DNA of 14,503 bases from an uncultured Thermoleophilia bacterium (GTDB lineage Bacteria; Actinomycetota; Thermoleophilia; UBA2241): positions 1-14,503 of the forward strand of contig CAIWHY010000340.1 in assembly GCA_903912585.1 (NCBI GenBank), in the 5' to 3' direction. The notes beneath the pieces are model-generated. The model worked only from the letters and a program-made list of their open reading frames with translations. It was not told where the DNA came from and did not search any database. A program made the position numbers and the translations under genes. Positions 1-7,379 of the stretch are shown one piece after another. The number at the start of each line of letters is the position of its first letter. Within the stretch, counting starts at the first letter, position 1.

Positions 1-450
1 CCCGCGCCGCCGCGAGCGCCGGTTCATGCCGGCCACCGACACCGGCGAGAGCGGCCGCCCGAAGGGGTCGATGAACACGGAGACGAGCTCACCCTTGGCC
101 GGCAGGCTGCCCTCGAGCATCTCCACCGTGTAGGTGAGCTTGTCGCCCTCGAGTTGCGGGTCCTTGAGGACGACGATCGCGTCCTCGGGCGTCGAATCGC
201 CCTTCTCGACGAAGCTGATCACGGCGTTCGGCGGGTCGGCGGCGAAGCTGTTCTCGCCCTCGCCCCACTCCTCGACGAACTTCTTGGTCGTGAGGTGACC
301 GACCACGCGCTGCGGGCGGTCGGAAAAGTAGAGGGTGGCGGGCGAGAGGCCGTGGAAGGTGACCTTGTCGCCGTCGGTCGTCATCTCGCGCGCGGTCTGC
401 GCGAACAGGGCCTCGATGTCTTCGAGGGTCTTCTCGATGTCGTCGGTCAT
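1..450 (-). CDS. Conserved hypothetical protein, 3' end cut by window edge
   Basis: An open frame runs from an ATG at 448-450 to the first base without a stop, giving 150 codons of a protein whose end lies outside the window. The start is supported by GGAGGAAG six bases upstream. The N-terminus is acidic (MTDDIEKTLEDIEALFAQ) with no signal peptide or membrane segment. Recognisable stretches are TLYFSDRPQRVVGHLTT (about residues 39-55), a W/G/D-rich NSFAADPPNAVISF stretch (about 67-80) and a basic tail (MNRRSRRRG) at the edge, so probably only a few residues are missing. I recall similar SDRP...GHLTT...DPPNA proteins as uncharacterised, often secreted or lipoprotein-like; this copy lacks an export signal. 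It lies 92 bases downstream of the sulfatase on the same strand and could be co-transcribed. Function unknown. Confidence 0.75.
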   Translation of the reverse strand, partial: MTDDIEKTLEDIEALFAQTAREMTTDGDKVTFHGLSPATLYFSDRPQRVVGHLTTKKFVEEWGEGENSFAADPPNAVISFVEKGDSTPEDAIVVLKDPQLEGDKLTYTVEMLEGSLPAKGELVSVFIDPFGRPLSPVSVAGMNRRSRRRG

Positions 451-542
451 GGTGCTTCCTCCGTCGTTCTTTGCATATGTCGTCTGCTCCGTTGTCTTCT
501 ACCGCCGGGCGCCGAAGCCAAACGCTCGCGCCGGGCGCCGGC

Positions 543-3452
543 TCAGCCGGCGATGCCCGCCGCCACCGCCTGGTGCGCGGCGTGCTGGTGCAAGGCCTTC
601 TCGTCCTCGTGCGCGTTCGGCTTGAGGTCGAAGACGACCTCCTTGACGGTGCCCGTGAACGCGTAAGGCGCCTTGCCCTCGTAGGCGAGGTCGACGACGA
701 GGCCGTTGTCACGGCCGATGTCCATGCCCGCGTAGGAGGTGAACGTGACCGGCACAGTGTGGTCGAGCCGGCCTTCACCCACCTGCTTGTCGTTGGCCCA
801 GAGCGTCACCTTGCCGCCCGCGCCGGGCTTGGGGGCGTCTGCCTCGAACAGCATCTTCACGGTGACATCGCCTGTGGGGATCGGCTCGTTCGACACCTGC
901 TTGAAGGTGTCGACGCCCAGGAACGAGTAGGTGTGAGTCAGGAGGCCCTTCTCGTCGACCCAGAGTGCGTAGCCGCCGATGAAGTCGGCGTTGGCGACGA
1001 TGACGCCCTCGGCGCCGCCGTCCGGGACGTGCAGCTGCGCCTCGATCGCGTAGGAACGCCCCTGGATGCGGGGGACCATGCCGAACTGGATGTTCTGGAC
1101 GTCGCCGGCGAACCTGAGCCGCGTGATCGTCGGGAGCGGCGGGAGGATGCCGTAGAGCACACACAGGCCGCCCATCAGAGGAAGCACCCTGTTGCGCTCC
1201 GCCTCCTGCCACCAGAGCTCCTGGAGCTCATTGACCTTGTCGGGGTGCTGAGCTGCGATGTCGTGGGCCTGGGAGAAGTCGTCGGGGAGGTAGTAGAGCT
1301 CCCAGCCGGCGTCGCGGTCGGGATCCCAGTCGGCCTCGGGTCCGAACTTCGCGAGAGTCTCCGGCGAGATGTCCCAGGGCAGGCGGTCCGGTCGTGAGGC
1401 CGCCCACCAGCCATCCTTGTACATGCCGCGACTGCCGAGCATCTCGAAGTACTGCGTCGTGTGCCGCTCCGCGGCCGTTGCCTCCTCGAACGTGTAGAGG
1501 AAGCTGGTGCCGTCCATCGGCTCCTGCGCGATCCCGTCGACCTGCTTGGGCTCCGGGATGCCGGCCGCCTCGAGGATGGTGGGGCCGATATCGATGCAAT
1601 GTGTGAATTGGCGGCGCAGCGTCGTGTCGGGCTTGATCCGGCTGGGCCAGGCGACGACCATCGGGTCGCGGGTGCCGCCGAGGTGACTTGCCGTCTGCTT
1701 CCCCCACTTGAACGGCGCGTTGCAGGCATGGGCCCACGCTGCGGCGCAGTGCGGGGCCGTGTGCGGGCCGCCCAGAGCGTCGGCGCCGCCATACTTCTCG
1801 ATCAGCTTGATCTGGTCGTCGGCGTCGAGCACGAGACCGTTGAGGAAGGTCAGCTCGTTGAACGAGCCGGTGGTCGTGCCCTCCATGCTGGCGCCGTTGT
1901 CACCCCAGATGTAGAAGATCAGCGTGTTGTCGAGGTCGCCCTGCTCCTCGATGGAGTCGAGCAACCGGCCGATGTTCCAGTCGGCGTTCTCCTGGAAACC
2001 GGCGTAGACCTCCATCTGGCGGGCGTAGAGCTTCTTCTGCGTGTCCGAGAGAGAGTCCCACGCCGGAAGAGCATCGGGCCGCTGAGTCAGCTCAGCGTCC
2101 TGCGGGATGATCCCGAGCTTCTTCTGGCGCGCGAACGTCGCCTCGCGCAGGTTGTCCCAGCCGTCGTCGAACTTGCCCTTGTACTTGTCGGCCCACTGCT
2201 TGGCGACGTGGTGCGGCGCGTGGGCGCAGCCCGTGGAGTAGTACATCATCCACGGCTTCTCGGCATCCTGCGCGCGCACGGCGTGCAGCCACTCCACGGC
2301 CTTGTCGGTGATGTCGTCCGGGAAGTAGTACTGCCCGCCGTCCTTGCTCTCAGTCGGCACGCCGATGACCCAGTCGTCCTGCGTGATGATCGGGTCGTAT
2401 TGGCCGGCGGCGCCGCTCAGGAAGCCCCACCAATGGTCGAATCCCCACGACTTGGGCCAGTGGTCGAACGGGCCGGCCGCACCCTGGACGTTGTTCGGAG
2501 TCAGATGCCATTTGCCGAACCCGCCGGTGACGTACCCGTTCTCCCTGAGGATGCGCGGAACTGCGGCGCAGCTCCGCGGCTTGGCAGCGCTGTAGCCGGG
2601 GTAGGGGCCGGGGAACTCGGCGACAGAGCCGAAGCCGACGCGGTGCTGGTTGCGCCCAGTGAGCGTCGCCGCCCGCGTCGGCGAACACACGGCCGTCACG
2701 TGGAAGGCGTTGTACGTGACGCCCATCGCTCGCACTCGATCGTAGGTGGGAGAAGTGACGGGTCCGCCGAAGCTCTCGATCGCGCCGAACCCCGCGTCGT
2801 CGATGAGGACGAGGAGGACGTTCGGCGCGCCCTCGGGCGCCTTGGGCCCGGGGATCATCGACCAGTCGGCGACTGAGTCGCGCAGCGTGCGACCGGCGGT
2901 GCCGCCGAAGGCCTTGTCCGGGATCGGCAGCACGGTGCGGTCGGGGACGAACTTGAGCGCGGCCTCCGCAAGGGCGTCCTTGAGGCCGCGCACGCCCTTC
3001 TTGTCCATCTGGGCGACCGACTTGGCCGGCGTGCCCGCCAGCGCCCGCTCGGCGGCGAGGCGGTCGTCGTCGTCCACCATGGCGATGATGGCGGCCGTGC
3101 CCGGCTTGAGCTTGTCGCCGAGGCCGGTCTCCATGCCGCTGTCGACCTTGTGCTTGGTGAACTTGCCGATCAGGCCGCCGGCGGCCGCACCGACCGCGAC
3201 CGACGCCAGCAGCGGCGGCGCCGCGAGGCCGACCAGCAGGCCGACGCCGCCGCCCCAGCCGAGGCCCTTGCGGCCGAGGTGGTCGGCCGTGTGGGCGACC
3301 CTGACCTGGCCGTCGGCGTCGTGCTCGACCAGGATCACGCCCTCCGTGCGGACCTTCTTGTCCTTGGCGAGCTCCACCAGTCCGTCAAAGTCCTTCTGGG
3401 CCGCCTCGACCGTCGGGTAGCCTGCCATGATGACGCTGTAGCTGTCAGCCAC
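543..3452 (-). CDS. Arylsulfatase with N-terminal DUF1269/DUF6325-like domain
   Basis: A 969-residue sulfatase, expected to hydrolyse sulfate esters. Residues 1-150 form a separate domain: an alpha/beta start (SYSVIMAGYPTVEAAQ), an EHDADGQV turn at 43-50, a glycine-rich hydrophobic stretch (about 64-97) and a KPGTAAIIAMVDDDD strand at 116-130, resembling DUF1269/DUF6325 stress-type proteins. The sulfatase begins near residue 172. It shows metal ligands D218/D219, the formylglycine motif CSPTR (C256), GKWH (313-316), HAPHH (411-415), DN (518-519) and K583/K585 with GGTR at 592-595. Residues about 778-945 form a beta-rich C-terminal domain usual in long actinobacterial arylsulfatases; the tail is His-rich. 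There is no signal peptide, so cytoplasmic or membrane-hairpin location is inferred. Start is GTG with AGGAGG about five bases upstream. No formylglycine-generating enzyme is in the window. Confidence 0.93.
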   Translation of the reverse strand: MADSYSVIMAGYPTVEAAQKDFDGLVELAKDKKVRTEGVILVEHDADGQVRVAHTADHLGRKGLGWGGGVGLLVGLAAPPLLASVAVGAAAGGLIGKFTKHKVDSGMETGLGDKLKPGTAAIIAMVDDDDRLAAERALAGTPAKSVAQMDKKGVRGLKDALAEAALKFVPDRTVLPIPDKAFGGTAGRTLRDSVADWSMIPGPKAPEGAPNVLLVLIDDAGFGAIESFGGPVTSPTYDRVRAMGVTYNAFHVTAVCSPTRAATLTGRNQHRVGFGSVAEFPGPYPGYSAAKPRSCAAVPRILRENGYVTGGFGKWHLTPNNVQGAAGPFDHWPKSWGFDHWWGFLSGAAGQYDPIITQDDWVIGVPTESKDGGQYYFPDDITDKAVEWLHAVRAQDAEKPWMMYYSTGCAHAPHHVAKQWADKYKGKFDDGWDNLREATFARQKKLGIIPQDAELTQRPDALPAWDSLSDTQKKLYARQMEVYAGFQENADWNIGRLLDSIEEQGDLDNTLIFYIWGDNGASMEGTTTGSFNELTFLNGLVLDADDQIKLIEKYGGADALGGPHTAPHCAAAWAHACNAPFKWGKQTASHLGGTRDPMVVAWPSRIKPDTTLRRQFTHCIDIGPTILEAAGIPEPKQVDGIAQEPMDGTSFLYTFEEATAAERHTTQYFEMLGSRGMYKDGWWAASRPDRLPWDISPETLAKFGPEADWDPDRDAGWELYYLPDDFSQAHDIAAQHPDKVNELQELWWQEAERNRVLPLMGGLCVLYGILPPLPTITRLRFAGDVQNIQFGMVPRIQGRSYAIEAQLHVPDGGAEGVIVANADFIGGYALWVDEKGLLTHTYSFLGVDTFKQVSNEPIPTGDVTVKMLFEADAPKPGAGGKVTLWANDKQVGEGRLDHTVPVTFTSYAGMDIGRDNGLVVDLAYEGKAPYAFTGTVKEVVFDLKPNAHEDEKALHQHAAHQAVAAGIAG

Positions 3453-3468
3453 GATCCCCTCCTGTTCG

Positions 3469-3482
3469 TGAACGTCCGTTCA
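3469..3482. promoter_or_regulatory. Candidate TetR-type operator palindrome upstream of the sulfatase gene
   Basis: TGAACGTCCGTTCA is a perfect inverted repeat of 6-bp arms around a 2-bp centre, 16 bases upstream of the sulfatase GTG and inside the 43-base gap after the preceding reductase gene. TGAACG-NN-CGTTCA is a pattern commonly reported for TetR-family repressor sites (from memory). Its position over the leader would suit repression of the sulfatase alone. No TetR gene is present in the window, so the regulator is unknown. Confidence 0.45.
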
Positions 3483-3495
3483 TTGTCGCCTCAGT

Positions 3496-5184
3496 TCAGA
3501 GCGTCGCGAAGATCTCGTGCGAGAGCATGCCGCCGGCGACCGTCCGCGCCGTGAAGCCGTTCTGCATTAGGATGCGCGTCGCGTAGTAGGCGCGCTGGCC
3601 CGAGCGGCAGATGACGAGGATCTCGCGGTCCCGCGGGAGCTCGTCCAGGCGGCCGCGCAGCTCGTCCACCGGGATGTTGACCACGCCCGGCAGCTGCTCC
3701 ACGGCGAGCTCCTCGGGATGACGCACGTCCAGCAGGAAGCCGTCGCCCAGGGAGTCCCAGTGGACGAGGCCCACGTCTCCACGCAGGAGGTTGGCCCCGA
3801 CCATGCCGGCGAAGTTGGGCGGCGACTTGGCCATGCCGAACTGCGGCGCGTAGCAGAGCTCGCACTCCTCGAGATCGTAGACGGTGCCGCCCAGCTGGAT
3901 CGCCATGGCGAGCGCGTCGATGCGCTTGTCAACGCCCTCCCGGCCCACGGCCTGCGCTCCGAGCAGCCGCCCGTCGGACTTGCGGAAGATCACCTTCATG
4001 GCGAGCAGGGTGGCGCCGGGGTAGTAGCCCGCGTGTGAGTTCGGGTAGAGGTAGATCTTCTCGAAGTCGTCGTCGCCCAGCCGCACCAGGGTCTTCTCGT
4101 TGACTCCGGTCCAGGCGACGGCGCCGCCAAAGGCTCCGAGGATCGCCGTGCCCTGCGTGCCGCGAAAGCGCGAGTCGCGTCCGCAGATCACGTCGGCGAC
4201 GATGCGGCCCTGGCGGTTGGCCGGCCCGGCGAGGGCGACGAGGGACGCCTCGCCGGTCATGCAGTCGACCTTCTCCACGGCGTCGCCGACGGCGAAGATG
4301 TCTGGGTCGCTGGTGCGGCACTGGTCGTCGACGCGGAAGCCGCCGAGCTTGCCGACCTCCACGCCGGCCATCTCCGCGAGCGCCGTCTCGGGCTTCACGC
4401 CGATGCCGAGGATCACGATGTCGGCTGGGTAGGCGTCGCCGGTCGCGGTGAGCACCTCGAGCGCTCCGCCCTCCGCCTGCCGGAACTCCGAAGCGGCGGC
4501 GTTGAGCTTGACCTGCACCCCGTGCTTGTCGAGATGCCGCTCCAGGTAGCGCGCCATCTCGGGGTCGAGCGGCCCCATGATCTGCCCGCCGCGCTGCAGT
4601 AGCGTGACCTCGAAGCCGAGGCCGACGAGGTTCTCGGCCGTCTCGATGCCGATGAAGCCGCCGCCGACGACGACGGCGCGCAGCTGCCTCTCGAGCGCCT
4701 GGAACCCCGAATAGGTGTCCATGCCGCTCGCCCTGCCGCGCCGCTCGTCGATCCAGTCGCGGATCTGGCTGGCGTCCGGCACCGTGCGCACGCCGAAGAT
4801 GCCGGGCAGGTCGATGCCCGGCAGCGGCGGGCGGATGGGAGCGGCTCCGGGCGAGAGCACGAGCTTGTCGTAGTGTTCGGTGGTCAGCGCCCCGGACTTG
4901 CCGTCCTTGAGCTGCACCGTCCTGGCCGCGGCATCGATGCCCACCACCTCGCAGTCGATGCGCGCGTCCACGTTGAACATGTCGCGAAACGTGTCCGCGG
5001 TCGCGACCAGGAGGTTCGACTTCTTCTCGATCACGCCGCCGATGTAGTACGGCAGGCCGCAGTTGGCGTAGGAGACGTAGGGCCCGCGCTCCACCATGAG
5101 GATCTCGGCGTCCTCGTCCAGCCTACGCAGGCGCGCCGCGCACGAGGCTCCGCCGGCGACTCCGCCAACGATGATGACTTTCAT
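3496..5184 (-). CDS. CoA-disulfide reductase-like FAD/NAD(P) oxidoreductase fused to a rhodanese domain
   Basis: A 562-residue flavoprotein of the CoADR-rhodanese type, expected to use NAD(P)H to reduce CoA disulfide, CoA-persulfide or polysulfide in the cytoplasm. Visible are the N-terminal FAD dinucleotide fold (VGGVAGGAS at 6-14), the single redox cysteine in SYANCGLPYY (C42), the second dinucleotide fold (VVVGGGFIGIETAEN about 171-185), the FAD-binding TSDPDIFAVGDA segment, a dimerisation domain, and a C-terminal rhodanese domain with active-site loop CRSGQRAY (C526). The ATG at 5182-5184 is chosen because the FAD fold begins there and a GA-rich AAAGGCGG precedes it; 29 further in-frame upstream codons look non-coding. 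About 15 residues (RGRASGMDTYSGFQA) appear inserted just before the NAD fold. The sulfatase follows after 43 bases, suggesting a sulfur-related pair. Confidence 0.93.
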   Translation of the reverse strand: MKVIIVGGVAGGASCAARLRRLDEDAEILMVERGPYVSYANCGLPYYIGGVIEKKSNLLVATADTFRDMFNVDARIDCEVVGIDAAARTVQLKDGKSGALTTEHYDKLVLSPGAAPIRPPLPGIDLPGIFGVRTVPDASQIRDWIDERRGRASGMDTYSGFQALERQLRAVVVGGGFIGIETAENLVGLGFEVTLLQRGGQIMGPLDPEMARYLERHLDKHGVQVKLNAAASEFRQAEGGALEVLTATGDAYPADIVILGIGVKPETALAEMAGVEVGKLGGFRVDDQCRTSDPDIFAVGDAVEKVDCMTGEASLVALAGPANRQGRIVADVICGRDSRFRGTQGTAILGAFGGAVAWTGVNEKTLVRLGDDDFEKIYLYPNSHAGYYPGATLLAMKVIFRKSDGRLLGAQAVGREGVDKRIDALAMAIQLGGTVYDLEECELCYAPQFGMAKSPPNFAGMVGANLLRGDVGLVHWDSLGDGFLLDVRHPEELAVEQLPGVVNIPVDELRGRLDELPRDREILVICRSGQRAYYATRILMQNGFTARTVAGGMLSHEIFATL

Positions 5185-5522
5185 TCCGCCGCCTTTCTGA
5201 GGGTCATCTTCGGTCACGATGCATAGGTCAAGCCGACGTCGAGGCACGCGGGGCGACCGGATGGCGCTCACTCCCCCCAGCTCCGGGTCCTACTCCATCG
5301 CCGGCCTGTTCTCCGGTTCAGGGCCGGGAACGTTGCGCAGGGGGCGGCGCCGGGGGGTCTCGCCGGCGGGCGCCGCGATCGCAGGGTCATCCTGCCGCGG
5401 CCCGCCATGCCACCGGTGCCGGGGATTGGCCACGCGAGGGTGACTTCAGCGCGACCGCTCAGCTGTCGCGATGGGGCGGCCGGAGGCCGCCCCATCGCGA
5501 CGTGAGAGTCCAGCCTGTGCGT
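5185..5522. other. 338-base non-coding stretch between reductase and DUF6325 genes
   Basis: No credible gene is seen. The short frames here are Arg/Pro/Gly-rich and lack ribosome binding sites. On the minus strand a TTGACC hexamer (5226-5231) could be a -35 element for the reductase gene 42 bases downstream, but no good -10 follows at the right spacing. The right end carries the strong hairpin listed separately. The rest (about 5290-5460) is GC-rich sequence without recognised structure. Confidence 0.6.
5465..5501 (-). terminator. Perfect 17-bp hairpin after the DUF6325 gene
   Basis: The arms GTCGCGATGGGGCGGCC (5465-5481) and its exact reverse complement (5485-5501) flank a GGA loop. The hairpin begins 21 bases past the stop codon of the minus-strand DUF6325 gene, where a transcript would end. 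There is no following T-run on either strand, so it is a stem-only type terminator or an RNA 3'-end stabiliser, as is common in high-GC actinobacteria. Confidence 0.65.
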
Positions 5523-6017
5523 CTACTCCGCCGCGATAGCCTCCGCGCCGTAGCTTACGAGGTCTTCCGGGTGCAGCCACTCGTCGACGAGGACCGTGCC
5601 GCCGGCGTCGAGGATGGCCTCGCGCAGCGGGATCGCCCAGCGGTGCTCGAGCAGCGCGATCGCGGCCGTCGTTCCCGGCGGGATCTCCTCCGCGAGCACC
5701 CACACTTGCTCGGGGTCGTACAGCCGGCCGTCGGCCATCGCCTCGGCGCCGAGTTCGGCGCCGACTACCATGCCTTCTTCGCCGGCGGCGCCGAGGCCCA
5801 CCAGGGCGCCGGCGACGGCGCCGTACTTCTCGAGTTCGGGCACGTCGGCGACCTCGATCTGCGTGACGTTGCCGTCATCGTCCTTGGCGACGAGGAGCAC
5901 GTCGACCAGGCGCACGATGTCGTGCTCCTTCAGGCGCTGCAGCTCTTTGAGAGCGGCGCCGGTGAAGTTCGGTTCAATGAAGCCGATGGTCAAGAGTTGT
6001 ACCGGACCAAGTGCCAT
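5523..6017 (-). CDS. DUF6325-family protein (DUF1269-like), glycine-zipper form
   Basis: A 164-residue acidic protein of the DUF6325 type, related to DUF1269 stress proteins; molecular function unknown. It opens with GPVQLLTIGF, has an ALKELQRL helix and a VDVLLVAKDDDGNV strand-turn (38-51), then a small-residue hydrophobic stretch AVAGALVGLGAAGEEGMVVGA (about 67-87) that could form a membrane hairpin or glycine zipper, and a second half with PPGTTAAIALLEHRWA (113-128) and LREAILDAGG. The two halves look like a ferredoxin-type repeat, which is inference. Start is ATG with AGGAGG five bases upstream. It follows the SHOCT gene by 34 bases and shares its presumed promoter; a strong hairpin follows. 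It is a paralogue of the protein at 12413-12838 and resembles the N-terminal domain of the sulfatase. Confidence 0.88.
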   Translation of the reverse strand: MALGPVQLLTIGFIEPNFTGAALKELQRLKEHDIVRLVDVLLVAKDDDGNVTQIEVADVPELEKYGAVAGALVGLGAAGEEGMVVGAELGAEAMADGRLYDPEQVWVLAEEIPPGTTAAIALLEHRWAIPLREAILDAGGTVLVDEWLHPEDLVSYGAEAIAAE

Positions 6018-6051
6018 GGTTCCTCCTAGGAATCGGTCGCGTCCGGACCGC

Positions 6052-6324
6052 TCACATCGTGGACAGGATCTTCGACTTCTGCATGTCGAACTCGGCCTGC
6101 GTGAGCACGCCCTGGTCGAGCAGCGACTTGAGCTGCGTCAGCTTTGCCATGGGGTCCTCGTCGGCGGCTGGAGCAGCCGGCTCCGGGGCCGCCTGTGCCT
6201 GCTGGTTCTGCAGGTCGGAAATCTGCTGGTCCTGGGCGGCGTTCTGGTCTCGGCCTCCTTGAACCCTCTTGCCGACGGCGTAGGCGCCCCCGCCGACGAT
6301 GGCAGCGCGCAAAAGGAATGGCAT
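6052..6324 (-). CDS. Short SHOCT-domain protein with hydrophobic N-terminus
   Basis: A 90-residue protein. Residues 3-20 (FLLRAAIVGGGAYAVGKR) form a short Gly/Ala hydrophobic segment, followed by a Gln-rich likely helical or coiled-coil stretch (QDQQISDLQNQQAQ, 31-44), an Ala/Pro linker (45-55) and a C-terminal SHOCT domain (about 57-90: LTQLKSLLDQGVLTQAEFDMQKSKIL). SHOCT domains are short oligomerisation modules found at the ends of many bacterial proteins, often membrane-linked. The ATG at 6322-6324 is chosen for its GAGGAGG six bases upstream. It is probably the first gene of a two-gene operon with the DUF6325 gene, downstream of a sigma-B-like promoter. It has the same architecture as the protein at 11997-12365. 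Confidence 0.88.
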   Translation of the reverse strand: MPFLLRAAIVGGGAYAVGKRVQGGRDQNAAQDQQISDLQNQQAQAAPEPAAPAADEDPMAKLTQLKSLLDQGVLTQAEFDMQKSKILSTM

Positions 6325-6563
6325 TCTCTCCTCCTCGGTCCGTTTCTCGAGGCGTGCCGCCGACTCCGGGCAGCCCGCCCGCCAGGTGCCTGATACCCTC
6401 GCGCTACCTCTCGTAACCGCGGGCCTTGAGCGCTGGTGACCGACGGGCAATGCGGAAGTCCGGCAGCGGCGGCGCCGGAGCGTGCGCACAACGTAGGGCC
6501 GCTCGCGCGCTTCGTGTAGCATCGGCTGCGGGACCCACGTGCGGCGAGTGAAAGAGGCACCCG
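6325..6563. other. Divergent intergenic region between SHOCT and methyltransferase genes
   Basis: The 239-base region separates a minus-strand and a plus-strand transcription unit, so it should hold both promoters. On the minus strand a sigma-B-like promoter is visible (6393-6418). On the plus strand only a -10-like TAGCAT (6517-6522) is seen, 42 bases before the methyltransferase GTG, without a clear -35. Confidence 0.55.
6393..6418 (-). promoter_or_regulatory. Sigma-B-like stress promoter for the SHOCT-DUF6325 operon
   Basis: On the minus strand GGTT (6418-6415) is followed after 16 bases by GGGTAT (6398-6393). This fits the consensus I recall for Streptomyces coelicolor general-stress sigma-B promoters (GNNT, 14-16 bases, GGGTAY). 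Transcription would begin around 6385, leaving a leader of about 60 bases before the ATG at 6324. Only sequence similarity supports this. Confidence 0.45.
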
Positions 6564-7376
6564 GTGGAAGACGAGAGCGCCAGCCAGACCGCCGATTTCG
6601 CAGCGCTGTACGACGCCATCTACGCGTCCCGCGACGACGCCGGCTTCTGGCTGTCGGTCGCCGCGGGAGCCGGCGGGCCGCTCCTCGAGCTGGGCTGCGG
6701 TACGGGGCGCGTGCTGGTCCCGCTGGCGCGCGCCGGCCGCGACGTGAGCGGGCTCGACGTGTCCTTCGCGATGCTTGCGCGCTGCCGCGCCAAGCTCGAC
6801 CGCGAGCCGCCGAAGGTGCGCGAGCGAGTGGAGCTGGTCGAAGCGGACATGACGTCGTTCGACCTCGGCCGCCGCTTCGCGGCGATCACCTGCCCGTTCG
6901 GCGGCTTCCAGCAGTTGCGCACCGTCGAGCAGCAGCTGGCGTGCCTCGACCGTTGTCGCTCCCACCTATTGCCCGGCGGCACGCTCGTGCTCGACCTGCC
7001 CAACCCCGACCCGGCGCCGGCTGCCTTCGCCCGCGACGACCCGGCCGGCGGCGCGGCGGCCGGCGGCGAGGCGACCGCGGTGACGGTCGACTGGTCCGGC
7101 GGCCGGCGGATCCGCTGGTGGGTCACGGTGACCGGGTACGAGCGTGCGCAGCAGTGGAACGAGTGCGCGCTGACCTTCGAGGTCATCGAGCCTGGCGGTG
7201 CGACGCAGCGGTTCACCGAGACCATCTCGCTGCGCTACATCTTCCGCTACGAGCTTGAGCATCTGCTCGTCCGCGCCGGGTTTCGCGTCGTCGCGCTGTA
7301 CGGCGACTACGACCGCGCTGCCTTCGCGGACGGATCACCGGCGATGATCGCCGTGGCCGCACCGGCGGAGCGCTGA
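6564..7376 (+). CDS. Class I SAM-dependent methyltransferase
   Basis: A 270-residue soluble methyltransferase. The Rossmann SAM-binding motif I is LLELGCGTGRVL (40-51), with the acidic post-I strand VSGLDVS (61-67), the motif II region VELVEADMTSFD (89-100), and FAAITCPFGGFQQL (105-118), where this Methyltransf_25-type family often has F-x-S/T-x-x-L. The substrate cannot be inferred; the second half (VTVDWSGGRRIRWWVTVTGYE, then beta-rich sequence) is typical of small-molecule methyltransferases of this group. The GTG start has AAAGAGG seven bases upstream, and the SAM fold sits at the normal distance. The next gene starts three bases after the stop, so the two are almost certainly co-transcribed. 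Confidence 0.9.
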   Translation: MEDESASQTADFAALYDAIYASRDDAGFWLSVAAGAGGPLLELGCGTGRVLVPLARAGRDVSGLDVSFAMLARCRAKLDREPPKVRERVELVEADMTSFDLGRRFAAITCPFGGFQQLRTVEQQLACLDRCRSHLLPGGTLVLDLPNPDPAPAAFARDDPAGGAAAGGEATAVTVDWSGGRRIRWWVTVTGYERAQQWNECALTFEVIEPGGATQRFTETISLRYIFRYELEHLLVRAGFRVVALYGDYDRAAFADGSPAMIAVAAPAER

Positions 7377-7379
7377 GGG

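Noticed and set aside
503..540. 12-bp direct repeat CGCCGGGCGCCG (503-514 and 529-540)
   Set aside because: Short, pure G/C and in a GC-rich gap; expected by chance at this composition, with no mobile element nearby.
1461..2876. 471-codon plus-strand open frame
   Set aside because: It is antisense to the sulfatase, whose catalytic motifs are intact, and shows no recognisable domain.
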